Positions 1 through 8,962 are shown, numbered from the stretch's first letter. The stretch is 64,000 nucleotides of DNA from Methylocystis sp. (GCA_020252485.1 JADCCX010000059.1:91886-155885), one strand, 5' to 3'. Translations and numbers: made by a program. Notes: generated from the letters alone by a model not told the origin.

Positions 1-249
1 AATGCGGATCGTCCCGCCGATCGCCGTGCGCTGTTCCGGCAGTATCCGCAGCAGCGTCTTGAGCGTGACGCTCTTGCCAGAGCCGCTTTCGCCCAGGATG
101 CTCAGCGTCTCGCCGGCGTTCAGCCTCAGGTCGATGCCATTGACCGCATGCACGGGGCGCGCGCCGCCGAAGCGCACCGTCACGTCGCGCATATCGACCA
201 GGGGCTCGCTCATGGCCGTACTCATCATCGTGCTCATGGCCGTGCTCAT
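1..249 (-). CDS. Peptide ABC transporter ATP-binding protein, DppD-like (partial, runs off window)
   Basis: Only the N-terminal ~83 residues lie in the window; the gene continues past base 1. A Walker A motif GESGSGKS is visible in the first half of an ABC ATPase domain, in the DppD/OppD style (short beta strand, then AVNGIDL and the P-loop). It would energise peptide import from the cytoplasmic face. The first ATG (249) overlaps the upstream ATPase stop as ATGA. In-frame ATGs at 237, 228, 225 and 213 follow within a small repeated Met-Ser-Thr stretch, and 213 (MSEPLVDMRD) may be the functional start. It is the last visible gene of the operon running leftward from 5693. Confidence 0.85.
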   Translation of the reverse strand, partial: MSTAMSTMMSTAMSEPLVDMRDVTVRFGGARPVHAVNGIDLRLNAGETLSILGESGSGKSVTLKTLLRILPEQRTAIGGTIRI

Positions 250-1298
250 GGGCGCGCCTCCGCCGCCGCTTCGGGGTGGCCCGAACCGGGGACCAGCATA
301 TGGCAGCCCGCCAGATGACGCTCGGCCCTCAGCCGCGAGAGATTGGGGATCGCGCTGCTGCAGACCGGCGCCGCATGCGCGCAGCGCGTGTGGAAGCGGC
401 AGCCGCTCGGCGGATTGATGGGGTTGGGCGGATCGCCCGAAAGCGGCGCCTCCTCGGTCCGCCGGTCCGGGTCCATCGACGGCATCGCGGCGAGCAGGGC
501 GCGGGTGTAGGGATGCGCCGGGTTGGAATAGAGGCTGTCGACGGGGCCGATCTCGGCCACTTCGCCGAGATACATCACCATCACCCGGTCGCTCATGTAG
601 CGGACGACATTGAGATCGTGGGAGATGAAGATATAGGTGAGGCCAAGCTCGCTCTTGAGGTCCGAGAGCAGGTTCAGCACCTGCGCCTCCACCGATTTGT
701 CGAGCGCCGACACAGCCTCATCGAGGATCACGACCTTGGGCGAAAAGGCGAGCGCGCGGGCGATGTTGACGCGCTGGCGCTGGCCGCCCGAAAGCTCATG
801 GGGATAACGCCCCGCAAAGCGCCTGGGCTCCAGGCCGACTCGGCTCAGCAGGTCATGCGCCAGATTGGTCGCCTGCCGCTCCGCCATGCCGTTGATCATC
901 GGCCCGAAGGCGATCGCATCCTCCATCGTCAGCCGCGGATTGAGCGAGGCGTAGCTGTCCTGGAACACCATCTGCACGTCGCGCCTGAGATCCCTGACCG
1001 TCATGTCGGCGCCGAGCCGGCGGTTGGCGAGGCGAATCTCGCCTGAATCCGGCGTGATCAGATCGACCAGCAGCCGCGCCGTCGTCGATTTGCCGCAGCC
1101 CGATTCGCCGACGATGCCGAGCGTCTCGCCCTCGGTCACATCGAAGCTGATGCCGTCGACGGCGCGCACCACCACCGAGCCGCGCCCCAGGAGGCCGCTT
1201 CTGATCGGGAAATGCTTGGTGAGGCCATGGACCGAGAGCAACGGCCCGGCGGCCAGGCTCCCGCCGGGCGCTGCGCTCATGCCTTGCGCCGCGCTCAT
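246..1298 (-). CDS. Peptide ABC transporter ATP-binding protein, DppF/OppF-like
   Basis: 350 residues. ABC ATPase of a dipeptide/oligopeptide importer: Walker A GESGCGKST (about 64-72), signature LSGGQ (168-172), Walker B VVILDEAVS (188-196), and the C-terminal oligopeptide-transporter extension with CRFHTRC. The FPIRSGLLGR stretch before AVDGISF is typical of DppF/OppF rather than DppD. The start at 1298 is chosen because it overlaps the stop of the upstream permease as ATGA; a longer reading to 1442 would lie inside that permease gene. The downstream ATPase overlaps in the same way, so the two ATPases are probably translationally coupled and form a heterodimer. Confidence 0.93.
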   Translation of the reverse strand: MSAAQGMSAAPGGSLAAGPLLSVHGLTKHFPIRSGLLGRGSVVVRAVDGISFDVTEGETLGIVGESGCGKSTTARLLVDLITPDSGEIRLANRRLGADMTVRDLRRDVQMVFQDSYASLNPRLTMEDAIAFGPMINGMAERQATNLAHDLLSRVGLEPRRFAGRYPHELSGGQRQRVNIARALAFSPKVVILDEAVSALDKSVEAQVLNLLSDLKSELGLTYIFISHDLNVVRYMSDRVMVMYLGEVAEIGPVDSLYSNPAHPYTRALLAAMPSMDPDRRTEEAPLSGDPPNPINPPSGCRFHTRCAHAAPVCSSAIPNLSRLRAERHLAGCHMLVPGSGHPEAAAEARP

Positions 1299-2179
1299 GC
1301 CTTCAGGTCCATGGCGGAACGCAAACCGTCGGAGAGCAGGTTGAAGGAGACCGAGGTGATGAAGATCATCACGCCCGGCAGGGCCGCGACCCAGGGCTGC
1401 ACGTAGATGGCATTGCGGAGCGTGTTCAGCATCAGGCCCCATTCGGGCTCCGGCGGCTTCACGCCCAGACCCAGGAACGAGAGGCCGGAGGCCAGAATCA
1501 GCGACACCGAGATCAGGCTGGTCGCGTAGACGAAGATCGGACCGATCACATTGCCCAGCACATGCACGCGCACGATGGTGAAGCCGGATGCGCCCGAGGC
1601 GCGGGCCGCTTCGACATATTCGATCTTTCGCACGCCGGTGGTCACGCTTTCGGCGATGCGCGCGATCGGCGGGATGAAGACCACCGTCAGCGAGAGCAGC
1701 CCGTTGAAGATGCCGGCGCCCAGCGCGCCCGAAAGGGCGATCGCGAGCAGCACCGAGGGGAAGGCGAAGAAGACGTCAATCGTCCGCATCAGCACCGTGT
1801 TGACGCGCCCGCCCACGAAGCCCGCGGTGATGCCGATGGCGGAGCCCACGAAGAAGGCGATGATGACGGGCATCACACCCATCAGCAGCGAAAGCCGCGC
1901 GCCATAAATCAGCCGGGAGAGCATGTCGCGGCCGAGTTCATCGGTGCCCAGCGGAAACCCCGGGGTGCCGATCGGCCGCAGGCGCCGGATCATCGAGGAG
2001 CGATACGGGTCGTTCGGCGCCACCCATGGCGCGAAGATCGCCATCAGGATCAGCGCCAGCACCACGGCCAGCGCCACCATCGCGACCGGATCGCGGCGCA
2101 GGCGGGTCAGCACGCCCGACCAGTAGCCGGGCGATTTCTCGATCGCGGCCATGGCGGCGATGCTGGCGGCGGCTGACAT
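1295..2179 (-). CDS. Peptide ABC transporter permease, DppC-like
   Basis: 294 residues, the normal size for DppC/OppC. It has an N-terminal membrane helix (VALAVVLALILMAIFAPWV), the OppC-type first-loop signature LGTDELGRDMLSRLIYGARLS, further helices and the EAA loop (YVEAARASGASGF) that contacts the ATPases. It begins 3 bp after the DppB-like permease and overlaps the next ATPase, so it sits mid-operon. The role is one half of the transmembrane channel for a periplasmic peptide or related solute. The substrate cannot be told from sequence. Confidence 0.93.
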   Translation of the reverse strand: MSAAASIAAMAAIEKSPGYWSGVLTRLRRDPVAMVALAVVLALILMAIFAPWVAPNDPYRSSMIRRLRPIGTPGFPLGTDELGRDMLSRLIYGARLSLLMGVMPVIIAFFVGSAIGITAGFVGGRVNTVLMRTIDVFFAFPSVLLAIALSGALGAGIFNGLLSLTVVFIPPIARIAESVTTGVRKIEYVEAARASGASGFTIVRVHVLGNVIGPIFVYATSLISVSLILASGLSFLGLGVKPPEPEWGLMLNTLRNAIYVQPWVAALPGVMIFITSVSFNLLSDGLRSAMDLKA

Positions 2180-2182
2180 CGT

Positions 2183-3136
2183 TCAGGCCCTCTGCACGCG
2201 GGGATCGAGCATCGCCTGCACGATGTCGACGATCATGTTCAAGGTGACGAAAAAGAGGGCGAGCACGAGGATCGTGCCCTGCAGCAGAGGCAGATCACGC
2301 TGGAAGATCGCCTGCCCGAGCAGGAAGCCGGTGCCCGGCCAGGAAAAGACGGTCTCGATCAGGATCGAGCCGCCGAGCAGATAGCCGAGCTGCAGCCCCA
2401 TCACGGCGAGCGCCGTGGGCGCCGCATTCTTGACCACATGGCGGAAGACGCCGAAATCGAGCAGGCCCTTGGCCCTGAGGCCCGAGACGAATTCCTGGCT
2501 GAGGATGTCGGCCACCAGCGCGCGCACGGTGCGCGCCACGATCCCCATCGGGATCACGGACATGGTGACGGCCGGCAGGATCAGGTGGCGGATATGCGCC
2601 CAATCCCATCGCCAGGCGTCCGATCCGCCCGGGCCGGCGCCGGTGGCGGGCAGCCAGTTCAACTGCACGGAGAAGATGATCACCAACACCATGCCCAGCC
2701 AGTAATGCGGCACCGAGACGCCGATGATCGAGATGAAGGAGGCGAGTTTGTCGATCCAGCTGCCGCGGAAATAGCCCGCGACAAAGCCGAAGAGCGAGCC
2801 CAGGATGAAGCCGATCAGCGTCGCCAGCACGGCGAGCATCAGCGTGTTGCCGATGGCCTTGCCGAGCTCCGTGGCGACGGGGCGGCCCGTGGCGATCGAG
2901 GTGCCGAGATCGCCCTGCAGCGCCTTCATCGCCCACAGGCCATATTGAACCGGGAGCGGACGGTCAAAGCCGTAGATGCGCCGCATCTCCGCCTGCAGTT
3001 GCGCAGAGGCGTCGGGCGGCAGCACCGAGGTCAGCGGATCTCCCGGTGCGATATGCACCAGGAGAAAGCAGACGACGCTGACGCCGAAGGCCACCGGCAG
3101 CGCATGCGTGATGCGTTTAAGGAGATAGACCAGCAT
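2183..3136 (-). CDS. Peptide ABC transporter permease, DppB-like
   Basis: 317 residues. DppB/OppB family: N-terminal helix after MLVYLLKRI, the conserved HIAPGDPLTSVL segment, GLDRP-like RIYGFDRPLPVQYGLW, and an EAA loop (FVSGLRAKGL). It pairs with the DppC-like protein. There is no clear Shine-Dalgarno: the bases just upstream of the ATG belong to a long inverted repeat that ends five bases away (3141-3407). Expression may therefore depend on the repeat or on transcription from the binding-protein genes further upstream. This is an oddity rather than a sign of inactivity, because the reading frame is intact. Confidence 0.92.
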   Translation of the reverse strand: MLVYLLKRITHALPVAFGVSVVCFLLVHIAPGDPLTSVLPPDASAQLQAEMRRIYGFDRPLPVQYGLWAMKALQGDLGTSIATGRPVATELGKAIGNTLMLAVLATLIGFILGSLFGFVAGYFRGSWIDKLASFISIIGVSVPHYWLGMVLVIIFSVQLNWLPATGAGPGGSDAWRWDWAHIRHLILPAVTMSVIPMGIVARTVRALVADILSQEFVSGLRAKGLLDFGVFRHVVKNAAPTALAVMGLQLGYLLGGSILIETVFSWPGTGFLLGQAIFQRDLPLLQGTILVLALFFVTLNMIVDIVQAMLDPRVQRA

Positions 3137-3140
3137 CGCT

Positions 3141-3407
3141 AGGGCGAAACCTCATAATTGGAGGGCGTTTTGACGCGAGAGAATTCGGTGATCAGATTTT
3201 TTCGGTTGTTTCGAAGGAAACCGTCCGGTTTTCGAGGAGCAAGCGGACCAATCTGGCCCGAATTCGCCGCGCCTTCGGTGGGATTAGGGGGCAAAACTGC
3301 CTCACAACCGCCTCTGGCCTTGACGGACGTCAAGGCGGCGAGCCGTTTGCGGTCATTTTTGCCCCCTAGTCCCATCAAAACGCCCTCCAATTATGAGTTT
3401 TCGCCCT
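3141..3407. repeat. 267-bp nested palindrome inside the peptide-transporter operon
   Basis: The outer arms 3141-3173 and 3375-3407 are 33-bp inverted repeats matching at 32 of 33 positions. Inside are a second pair of arms (about 3277-3296 and 3355-3374, around AGGGGGCAAAA) and a central hairpin CCTTGACG-ga-CGTCAAGG near 3319-3336. Both strands give open translations, but these are by-products of the palindrome. It lies between the truncated binding-protein gene and the DppB-like permease. No target-site duplication was seen. It could be a MITE-like or extragenic palindromic element, and could act as an mRNA stability or attenuation structure between binding-protein and permease genes. Confidence 0.8.
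3178..3230 (+). repeat. Dispersed repeat copy 1 (core GATCAGATTTTTTCGG)
   Basis: A segment in the left part of the palindrome matches the complement of about 50930-50990. The core GAATTYGGYGATCAGATT followed by TTTTCGG agrees at nearly all positions, and weaker similarity extends about 20 bases to each side. It has no start or stop logic of a gene and is best described as an intergenic repeat family with at least two members here. Confidence 0.6.
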
Positions 3408-3435
3408 ATGCACCGCCCTCAGTCAGCATGCCCGG

Positions 3436-3966
3436 TCAGGGCGCCATGGTGATGGTGTTGAAATCCTGGAACCAGTTCTGCGCCTGCACGAAGCCGCGCA
3501 CCTTGGGGCTCATGGCGCGCGCGTTCACGTCATGGGTCACCATCAGGAACAGCGCGTCATCGACGTATTTCTCATGCACCTTCTCGAGCACCCTGGTTTG
3601 CGCTTCGCTGTCGAAGGTGTTGCGCACCTGGTCGAACAGGGCATCCATCTCCTGGTCGCAATAAAGGCCCCAGTTGGTGCCTGCCGGCGGCTTCAGGTTG
3701 CATTGCAGATGCCGGATGAAGCCCGTGAACGGGTCCTGGATGAAGTAGCTGTAATTCATCCCTGTCGCCTTGCGGGAGGATTCGTGATCCGCGCCCGCCC
3801 GCCAGATATTGATCAGCGTGTTCCACTCCACCGTCTCGAACTCGATCTTCATGCCGGCGTCAGCGAGGTTCTGCTGGATGAACTCGTTCATCGACAGCGG
3901 CTGCATCTGGCCGGAGCCAGCCAGAACCACGCCGGCAACCAGCGCCGCCCAACCAAAACGCTTCAT
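3436..3966 (-). pseudogene. Truncated peptide-binding protein: signal peptide joined to C-terminal domain
   Basis: 176 residues. The first ~18 residues look like a signal peptide (MKRFGWAALVAGVVLAG). They are followed at once by SGQMQPLSMNEF, which aligns with SGQMQPIPMNEF at about residue 392 of the full-length binding protein at 4044-5693. The rest aligns with that protein's C-terminal lobe to its end (RAMSPKVRGFVQ.QNWF versus RAMSAKVKGVVQPKSWF). About 370 internal residues, including most of the ligand-binding lobes, are missing. The frame is open and a good ribosome site (AAGGGTGAGCG) precedes the ATG, so a short secreted product could be made. An in-frame deletion in a duplicated gene is the simplest reading. 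Confidence 0.75.
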
Positions 3967-4043
3967 CGCTCACCCTTCTACGCAGCCGAGAAAAGACAAC
4001 TCCCGCTATCCGTCGGCGGATGGCGGGAGAGATCAAGCAAGCT

Positions 4044-5693
4044 TCATTCCATCGACATGGTGGCGATGTCGATGAACCAGCTCTTCGGCTGCACGACGCC
4101 CTTGACCTTGGCGCTCATGGCGCGCGGTCCGACGTCATGCGCCACCCAGACGAAGGGGGCTTCCTCGACAATCCGCTTGTGCAGGTTGGCGAGCGCCGCA
4201 TCGCGGCCTGGGCCGTCGAAAGTCGAGCGCGCCTTGGCGATCAGCTCGTCGAACTCGGGATTGCCGAAATAGCCCCAGTTGTTGGAGACGGGCGGGAACG
4301 TCTTGGTCGAGGTGAAGCGCACCATGGCGAAGAACGGGTCCATGGTCGCGAAGGTCACGTTGATGGCGTTGGCGCCGCGCGCCTTCGGGTCCTTGGCGCC
4401 TTCGCGCCAGTTGGTGAACACCGCGTTCCACTCGATCACGTCGAGTTCGACGTCGAAGAAGCATTCCTTCAGCGCCTGCTGCAGGAACTCGTTCATCGGG
4501 ATCGGCTGCATCTGGCCCGAACCTGAGGCGGAGGTGAGCACTTTCACCTTCATCGGCTTCGCGGCGGAATAGCCCGCCTCCGTCATCAGCTTCTTGGCGG
4601 CGGCGGCATCGTATTTGATGTCGAAGGCCGGATTGCCCCACCACGGATGGTCAGGCGCGACCGAGCCCTTCGGCACGCCCATCATGCCGCCCAGCAGCGT
4701 CTGCAGTTCGGAGCGGTTGATGCACAGGTTCGCGGCGTGGCGCGTGCGCTTGTCGAGCCAGGGCGAGCCTTCGACGAAGGAGAGCTGCCACGGCCAGACA
4801 TGCGGCTGCGGGTTCGAATAGATGTTGAAGCCGCTGCTCTTGATGCGCGGCATGGCGTCCGGCGCGGGCGCTTCCACCCAGTCGACCTGCCCCGAGAGCA
4901 GGGCCGCGGTGCGGGCATTGGCGTCCGCCAGCGGCAACAGCACGACCCGATCGATCTTCGGCACGCGCTTGGCGTCCCAATAGGCCTTGTTGGCCACCAT
5001 CTCGAAGCGCTCGCGCGGCACGAGGCGCGTGCCCTTGAACGGGCCGGTGCCGGAAGGATCGCCGGCGAAAGCCACCCAGGCCTGCTTGGCGCGCTCGGCC
5101 GGGTCCGTCACCGTGGCGGGCACTGCGGCGAGCTTCGCCGCCCAATGCGCCGGAGACACCATGAAGAGGTTGGTGAGGTTGATCGGCAGGAAGCTGTCGG
5201 GCTCGGACGTGGTCAGTTCGACGGTCAGATCGTCGATCTTCCTTGCGGTCCGCAGCGTCGGCATGCGCGAGACGGTGACGCCGACCTGGCTGGCGTCGAA
5301 ATGCGGCGCATCCTTGTTCAGCACCTTCTCGACGTTCCAGACCACCGCATCCGCGTTGAAGGCCGAACCATCATGGAATTTCACGCCCGGGCGGAGCTTG
5401 AAGATCCATTTCGTCTTGTCGTTCGCGTCAACCGACCATTCGGTCGCAAGCGCCGGAATCACGACGCTGGCCTTGTCAGCGGAGGACAGATCCCAGCCGG
5501 TTAGGCCATCAAACATCGGAATGCCGGTGAAGCGGTTGCCCTCGAAGCCCTGGTCAGGCTGGCCGTGGGTGCGGGGAATATCTGCTGCGGTCATGCCGAT
5601 CCGCAGCACCTTCTCCTGCGCGGCGGCAGGCGCGGCCAAAGCCGCCAAAGCCAAGCCTGCCAGCAGACCATTCCTCAGAAATCGTATCGTCAT
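4044..5693 (-). CDS. ABC transporter substrate-binding protein, SBP_bac_5 (peptide) family
   Basis: 549 residues with a signal peptide (MTIRFLRNGLLAGLALAALAAPAAA then QE). It belongs to the family-5 periplasmic binding proteins (DppA/OppA/NikA type): LRIGMTAADI near the mature start, KWIFKLRPGVKFHDGS (about residues 100-115), and the C-terminal lobe that is duplicated in the truncated neighbour. It delivers ligand to the DppBC-like permeases downstream. The start at 5693 is preceded by GGAGGAGAACAAG; a longer open reading to 6500 runs antisense through the next gene and is not coding. The ligand may be a di- or oligopeptide or a related compound. Confidence 0.93.
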   Translation of the reverse strand: MTIRFLRNGLLAGLALAALAAPAAAQEKVLRIGMTAADIPRTHGQPDQGFEGNRFTGIPMFDGLTGWDLSSADKASVVIPALATEWSVDANDKTKWIFKLRPGVKFHDGSAFNADAVVWNVEKVLNKDAPHFDASQVGVTVSRMPTLRTARKIDDLTVELTTSEPDSFLPINLTNLFMVSPAHWAAKLAAVPATVTDPAERAKQAWVAFAGDPSGTGPFKGTRLVPRERFEMVANKAYWDAKRVPKIDRVVLLPLADANARTAALLSGQVDWVEAPAPDAMPRIKSSGFNIYSNPQPHVWPWQLSFVEGSPWLDKRTRHAANLCINRSELQTLLGGMMGVPKGSVAPDHPWWGNPAFDIKYDAAAAKKLMTEAGYSAAKPMKVKVLTSASGSGQMQPIPMNEFLQQALKECFFDVELDVIEWNAVFTNWREGAKDPKARGANAINVTFATMDPFFAMVRFTSTKTFPPVSNNWGYFGNPEFDELIAKARSTFDGPGRDAALANLHKRIVEEAPFVWVAHDVGPRAMSAKVKGVVQPKSWFIDIATMSME

Positions 5694-5713
5694 TCTTGTT
5701 CTCCTCCCCCCAA

Positions 5714-5759
5714 CCGGGGTCTTTCGCGCCGTGGTTCTTGGCGCCGGGGTCTTTCGTGC
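5714..5759. repeat. Short tandem repeat upstream of binding-protein gene
   Basis: The 16-mer CCGGGGTCTTTCGCGC at 5714-5729 recurs at 5744-5759 with one change (TCGTGC), giving a 30-bp period. It lies just upstream of the ribosome site of the binding-protein gene, in the probable leader or promoter region. Its role is unknown. Confidence 0.5.
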
Positions 5760-5872
5760 GGATGGGCAATAGCATGATCCATGCCACCGGGCGGTCAAGG
5801 GTAACAAGGGTAATCTGTGTTTTTCCATAACCGGCGGCGCTCGGAATGCCGGATGCCGATCGCCATGATTGC

Positions 5873-7033
5873 TTATTCTATAGGCAATTTTGGCGTTCCG
5901 GCGCTGGTATCGGCCGCATCTTGAGCAGCCGCGTTGCCGGGACCGCCCCGTCGCGGGTTGAGCAGCGCGAAAATCCCGGCCGCCGAAACCATGACCAGGA
6001 AAATCCGCACGATATGGAGCGTCGCCACGAAAGCGACCTCGGCATGGATCGCGAGCGCGATCAGGCTCATCTCGGCCAGCCCGCCGGGCGAGTAAGCGAG
6101 GATCAGCGTCGAGAATCCGTGGCCCTGGAGCCGCGAGACGATGAAGGCGAACAGCACCGTCCAGAAGATCAGGATGATTGTGGAGCCGGCGGACAGGAGC
6201 AGGATGCGCAGCACGGTGCGCGTCGGGGTGCCGGCGAAGCGGCAGCCGATCACGACGCCCAGCACCAGCTGCGCGGCGTTGACGAGTTCGAAAGCGGGCT
6301 TGAAGTCGGTGAAGCCGAAGATGTGGACGAACGCGCTGACCAGCATGGGTCCGAGCAGCGTCTTCGCCGGCAGCTTCAGCGCATAGCCGAGCGCGGCGCC
6401 CGCGATCGCGCAGCCGATCAGCCAGAGCTCCTGTACGAAAGGCGCATCGAAGACCGAGACCGATCCGGCCGTCCGATTCAGCGAGACGCCCTCCAGCCAC
6501 TGGATCGCGAAGGGCAGCGTCATCACGATCAGGAGGATGCGGGCGGCATGGACGAGCGCGATCACCCGGGGGTTGCCGCCCCGCTCCTCGCCGAGTTCGA
6601 TCATCTCCACCAGCCCGCCGGGCATGCCGGCGAAAAAGGCGGTGGTGGAATCATAGCCGCCTACCCGCCGGAAATAGATGACGGCGGTCGTTCCGCAGGC
6701 GATCATGAAGGCGATGAGGCCCAGGACCGCCGGCCACCATTGCGGCAATTGCGATATCACCGCCGGCGAGAAGCCCGAGCCCAGCAGCACCCCGATGACG
6801 GCCGACATCGGCGGGCGAATGACGGCGGGCGCCGCCACCGGCGCCTTCAGCAGCGCGGCCAGCGTGCAGGCGGTCATGGCGCCCAGCATGAACGGCAGCG
6901 GCAGGTTCAGCCGCTGGAAGAGCAGGCCGCCAACGAGGCCGATCGCCATGGCGAGCCCGAATTTCCGGTAAGGAAACCTCTCGGGGTGGAGAGCGGAAAA
7001 ACCGCTCCGTAAGTCATCGATCAGCCCGAACAA
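5873..7033 (-). CDS. AbrB-family inner-membrane protein (duplicated AbrB membrane domain)
   Basis: 386 residues, strongly hydrophobic with about ten membrane segments in two similar halves. Each half has a glycine-rich loop: FFAGMPGGLVEMIELGEE in the first and LAYSPGGLAEMSLIA in the second. This is the pattern of the membrane AbrB-duplication family (PF05145 type), often named AbrB or ammonia monooxygenase-like although no such activity is established. It is a probable transporter of unknown substrate. The frame opens with TTG at 7033 and no convincing ribosome site, so the start is uncertain. It lies upstream of, and in line with, the peptide-transporter genes and is divergent from ccoN. Confidence 0.85.
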   Translation of the reverse strand: MFGLIDDLRSGFSALHPERFPYRKFGLAMAIGLVGGLLFQRLNLPLPFMLGAMTACTLAALLKAPVAAPAVIRPPMSAVIGVLLGSGFSPAVISQLPQWWPAVLGLIAFMIACGTTAVIYFRRVGGYDSTTAFFAGMPGGLVEMIELGEERGGNPRVIALVHAARILLIVMTLPFAIQWLEGVSLNRTAGSVSVFDAPFVQELWLIGCAIAGAALGYALKLPAKTLLGPMLVSAFVHIFGFTDFKPAFELVNAAQLVLGVVIGCRFAGTPTRTVLRILLLSAGSTIILIFWTVLFAFIVSRLQGHGFSTLILAYSPGGLAEMSLIALAIHAEVAFVATLHIVRIFLVMVSAAGIFALLNPRRGGPGNAAAQDAADTSAGTPKLPIE

Positions 7034-7205
7034 TCGTCGAATCCACCCGATTAGGGAATTTCAGACCGGAATCATAAGACGGCCTGCCTGGCTTTTTTGA
7101 CCAGAGATTCGCCGAGCATAGCGAAGGTGAGGCCGGGGACAACCGGGCTTCATGCTCCAGGTTGATGCGCGGGGATTTCCGGCCGACGCCGCACGAGTCG
7201 TGCAC

Positions 7206-7219
7206 TTGACACAAATCAA
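7206..7219 (+). promoter_or_regulatory. FixK/FNR box upstream of ccoN
   Basis: The sequence TTGACACAAATCAA fits TTGA-N6-TCAA, with the inner bases also matching the FixK/Anr form TTGAY-N4-RTCAA. Its centre is 88 bases from the ccoN ATG. If it acts as a class II site at -41.5, transcription would start near 7254. It implies activation of the oxidase operon under low oxygen by a FixK/FNR regulator such as the one at 17683-18405. Confidence 0.85.
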
Positions 7220-7300
7220 TGTTTGTTTGGTATCCTTCGCTCACGTTGAGAATTGACGTCAACACGCCCAGCCCACGGGCGCAATCGATAGAGACGCGCA

Positions 7301-8962
7301 ATGCAAGCAGTTTCCGGTTCGCCCAAAGGCAAATCCATGACGGTGCCGGAGATGCTGCTGCCGCTGTTTTTCGCAGCCGTCGGATTCGTCTGGCTTCTGA
7401 TCGGGGCGCGCACGGAGGAGCCCGAGTTCGGGTTCCATGCCTTCCTCAGCGCGGCCGCCTGCGCCGCTGCGATCTTCGTGATCTTCAACCGCTATTTTGA
7501 TCGTCCGGCCGAAGCGCCGCCGCAGGAGATCGACGGCAAGCCCAATTACAACTTCGATATTGTCCGGTTTGCGGTCATCGCCGCGCTTTTCTGGGGCATC
7601 GCCGGGTTTCTGGTGGGCCTCATTCTGGCGCTGCAGCTGGCCTTCCCGGTCCTGAACCTCGATCTGCAATGGATCGCTTTCGGCAGGTTGAGGCCGCTGC
7701 ATACGTCGGCGGTGATTTTCGCCTTCGGCGGCAATGTGCTGCTGGCCACGTCCTTCTACGTGGTCCAGCGCACCTGCCGGGCGCGCCTGGCGGGCGATCT
7801 GGCGCCGTGGTTCGTGTTCTGGGGCTACCAGTTCTTCATCGTCATCGCCGGCACGGGTTATCTGCTGGGCATCACCCAGAGCAAGGAATACGCCGAGCCC
7901 GAATGGTATGCCGATCTCTGGCTCACCATCGTCTGGGTGACCTATCTGCTGGTCTTCCTTGCCACGCTGTGGAAGCGCAAGGAGCCGCATATCTATGTGG
8001 CGAACTGGTTCTTCCTCGCCTTCATCGTCACGGTCGCGATGCTGCATGTCGGCAACAACCTTGCCGTGCCGATCTCGCCCTACTCGTCCAAGAGCTATGT
8101 CGTCTGGGGCGGCGTCCAGGACGCGATGTTCCAGTGGTGGTACGGCCACAATGCGGTGGGCTTCTTCCTCACCGCCGGCTTTCTGGCGATCATGTATTAT
8201 TTCATCCCGAAGCGCGCCGAGCGGCCGATCTACTCGTATCGGCTCTCCATCGTGCATTTCTGGTCGGTGATCTTCCTCTATATCTGGGCGGGCCCGCACC
8301 ACCTGCATTACACGGCGCTGCCCGATTGGGCGCAGACGCTGGGCATGACCTTCTCGATCATGCTGTGGATGCCGTCCTGGGGCGGCATGATCAACGGGCT
8401 GATGACGCTCTCGGGCGCCTGGGACAAGCTCAGGACCGATCCGGTGCTGCGCATGCTCGTCGTTTCCGTCGCCTTCTACGGCATGGCCACCTTCGAAGGG
8501 CCGCTGATGTCGATCCGGTCGGTCAACTCGCTCTCGCATTACACGGACTGGACCATCGGTCACGTTCATTCGGGAGCGCTCGGCTGGAACGCCTTCGTCT
8601 CCTTCGGCGCCATCTATTGCCTGGTGCCCTGGCTGTGGAACCGCAAGGAGATGTGGTCGCTGCGCCTCGTCAACTGGCACTTCTGGCTCGCGACGCTCGG
8701 CATCGTTCTCTACATCACCGCGATGTGGGTGTCCGGCATCCTCCAGGGCCTGATGTGGCGGGCCTACACGTCGCTCGGCTTCCTTGAGTATTCCTTCATC
8801 GAAACCGTCGCGGCTATGCACCCCTTCTATGTGATCCGCGCGATGGGCGGCGCACTCTTCCTCACCGGCGCGCTGATCATGGTCTTCAATGTCTGGAAGA
8901 CGATCACGGTGGGCGAGGAGGTCAGCTCCGTACCCGCGCCCGCCATGGTGCCAGCCGAATGA
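7301..8962 (+). CDS. ccoN: cbb3-type cytochrome c oxidase subunit I
   Basis: 553 residues, about twelve membrane helices. Catalytic subunit of the high-affinity cbb3 oxidase (FixN), reducing O2 to water at the heme b3-CuB centre in the inner membrane. Visible ligands include the heme b histidine in RPLHTSAV (about residue 134), the CuB histidine in [10 protein letters not shown] (about 281), the CuB pair in GPHHLHY (about 331-332), and the histidines in TIGHVHSG (about 419-421). The ATG at 7301 is used; a second in-frame ATG (7337) would remove only 12 non-conserved residues. First gene of the eight-gene cco/fix cluster, behind a FixK box. Confidence 0.97.
   Translation: MQAVSGSPKGKSMTVPEMLLPLFFAAVGFVWLLIGARTEEPEFGFHAFLSAAACAAAIFVIFNRYFDRPAEAPPQEIDGKPNYNFDIVRFAVIAALFWGIAGFLVGLILALQLAFPVLNLDLQWIAFGRLRPLHTSAVIFAFGGNVLLATSFYVVQRTCRARLAGDLAPWFVFWGYQFFIVIAGTGYLLGITQSKEYAEPEWYADLWLTIVWVTYLLVFLATLWKRKEPHIYVANWFFLAFIVTVAMLHVGNNLAVPISPYSSKSYVVWGGVQDAMFQWWYGHNAVGFFLTAGFLAIMYYFIPKRAERPIYSYRLSIVHFWSVIFLYIWAGPHHLHYTALPDWAQTLGMTFSIMLWMPSWGGMINGLMTLSGAWDKLRTDPVLRMLVVSVAFYGMATFEGPLMSIRSVNSLSHYTDWTIGHVHSGALGWNAFVSFGAIYCLVPWLWNRKEMWSLRLVNWHFWLATLGIVLYITAMWVSGILQGLMWRAYTSLGFLEYSFIETVAAMHPFYVIRAMGGALFLTGALIMVFNVWKTITVGEEVSSVPAPAMVPAE

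Noticed and set aside
3139..3664. Open frames on both strands across the intergenic region next to the DppB-like gene.
   Set aside because: They arise from the long palindrome: the two translations share the same segments read from opposite arms, and neither has a ribosome site.
7253..7262. TTGACGTCAA palindrome near the ccoN start as a second FixK box.
   Set aside because: The half sites are separated by two bases instead of six, and wider readings (TTGA...TCAA over nine bases) also have wrong spacing.
7014..7301. A 95-residue minus-strand frame covering the ccoN promoter.
   Set aside because: It overlaps the FixK box and the AbrB-family gene start, has no ribosome site and no recognisable features.
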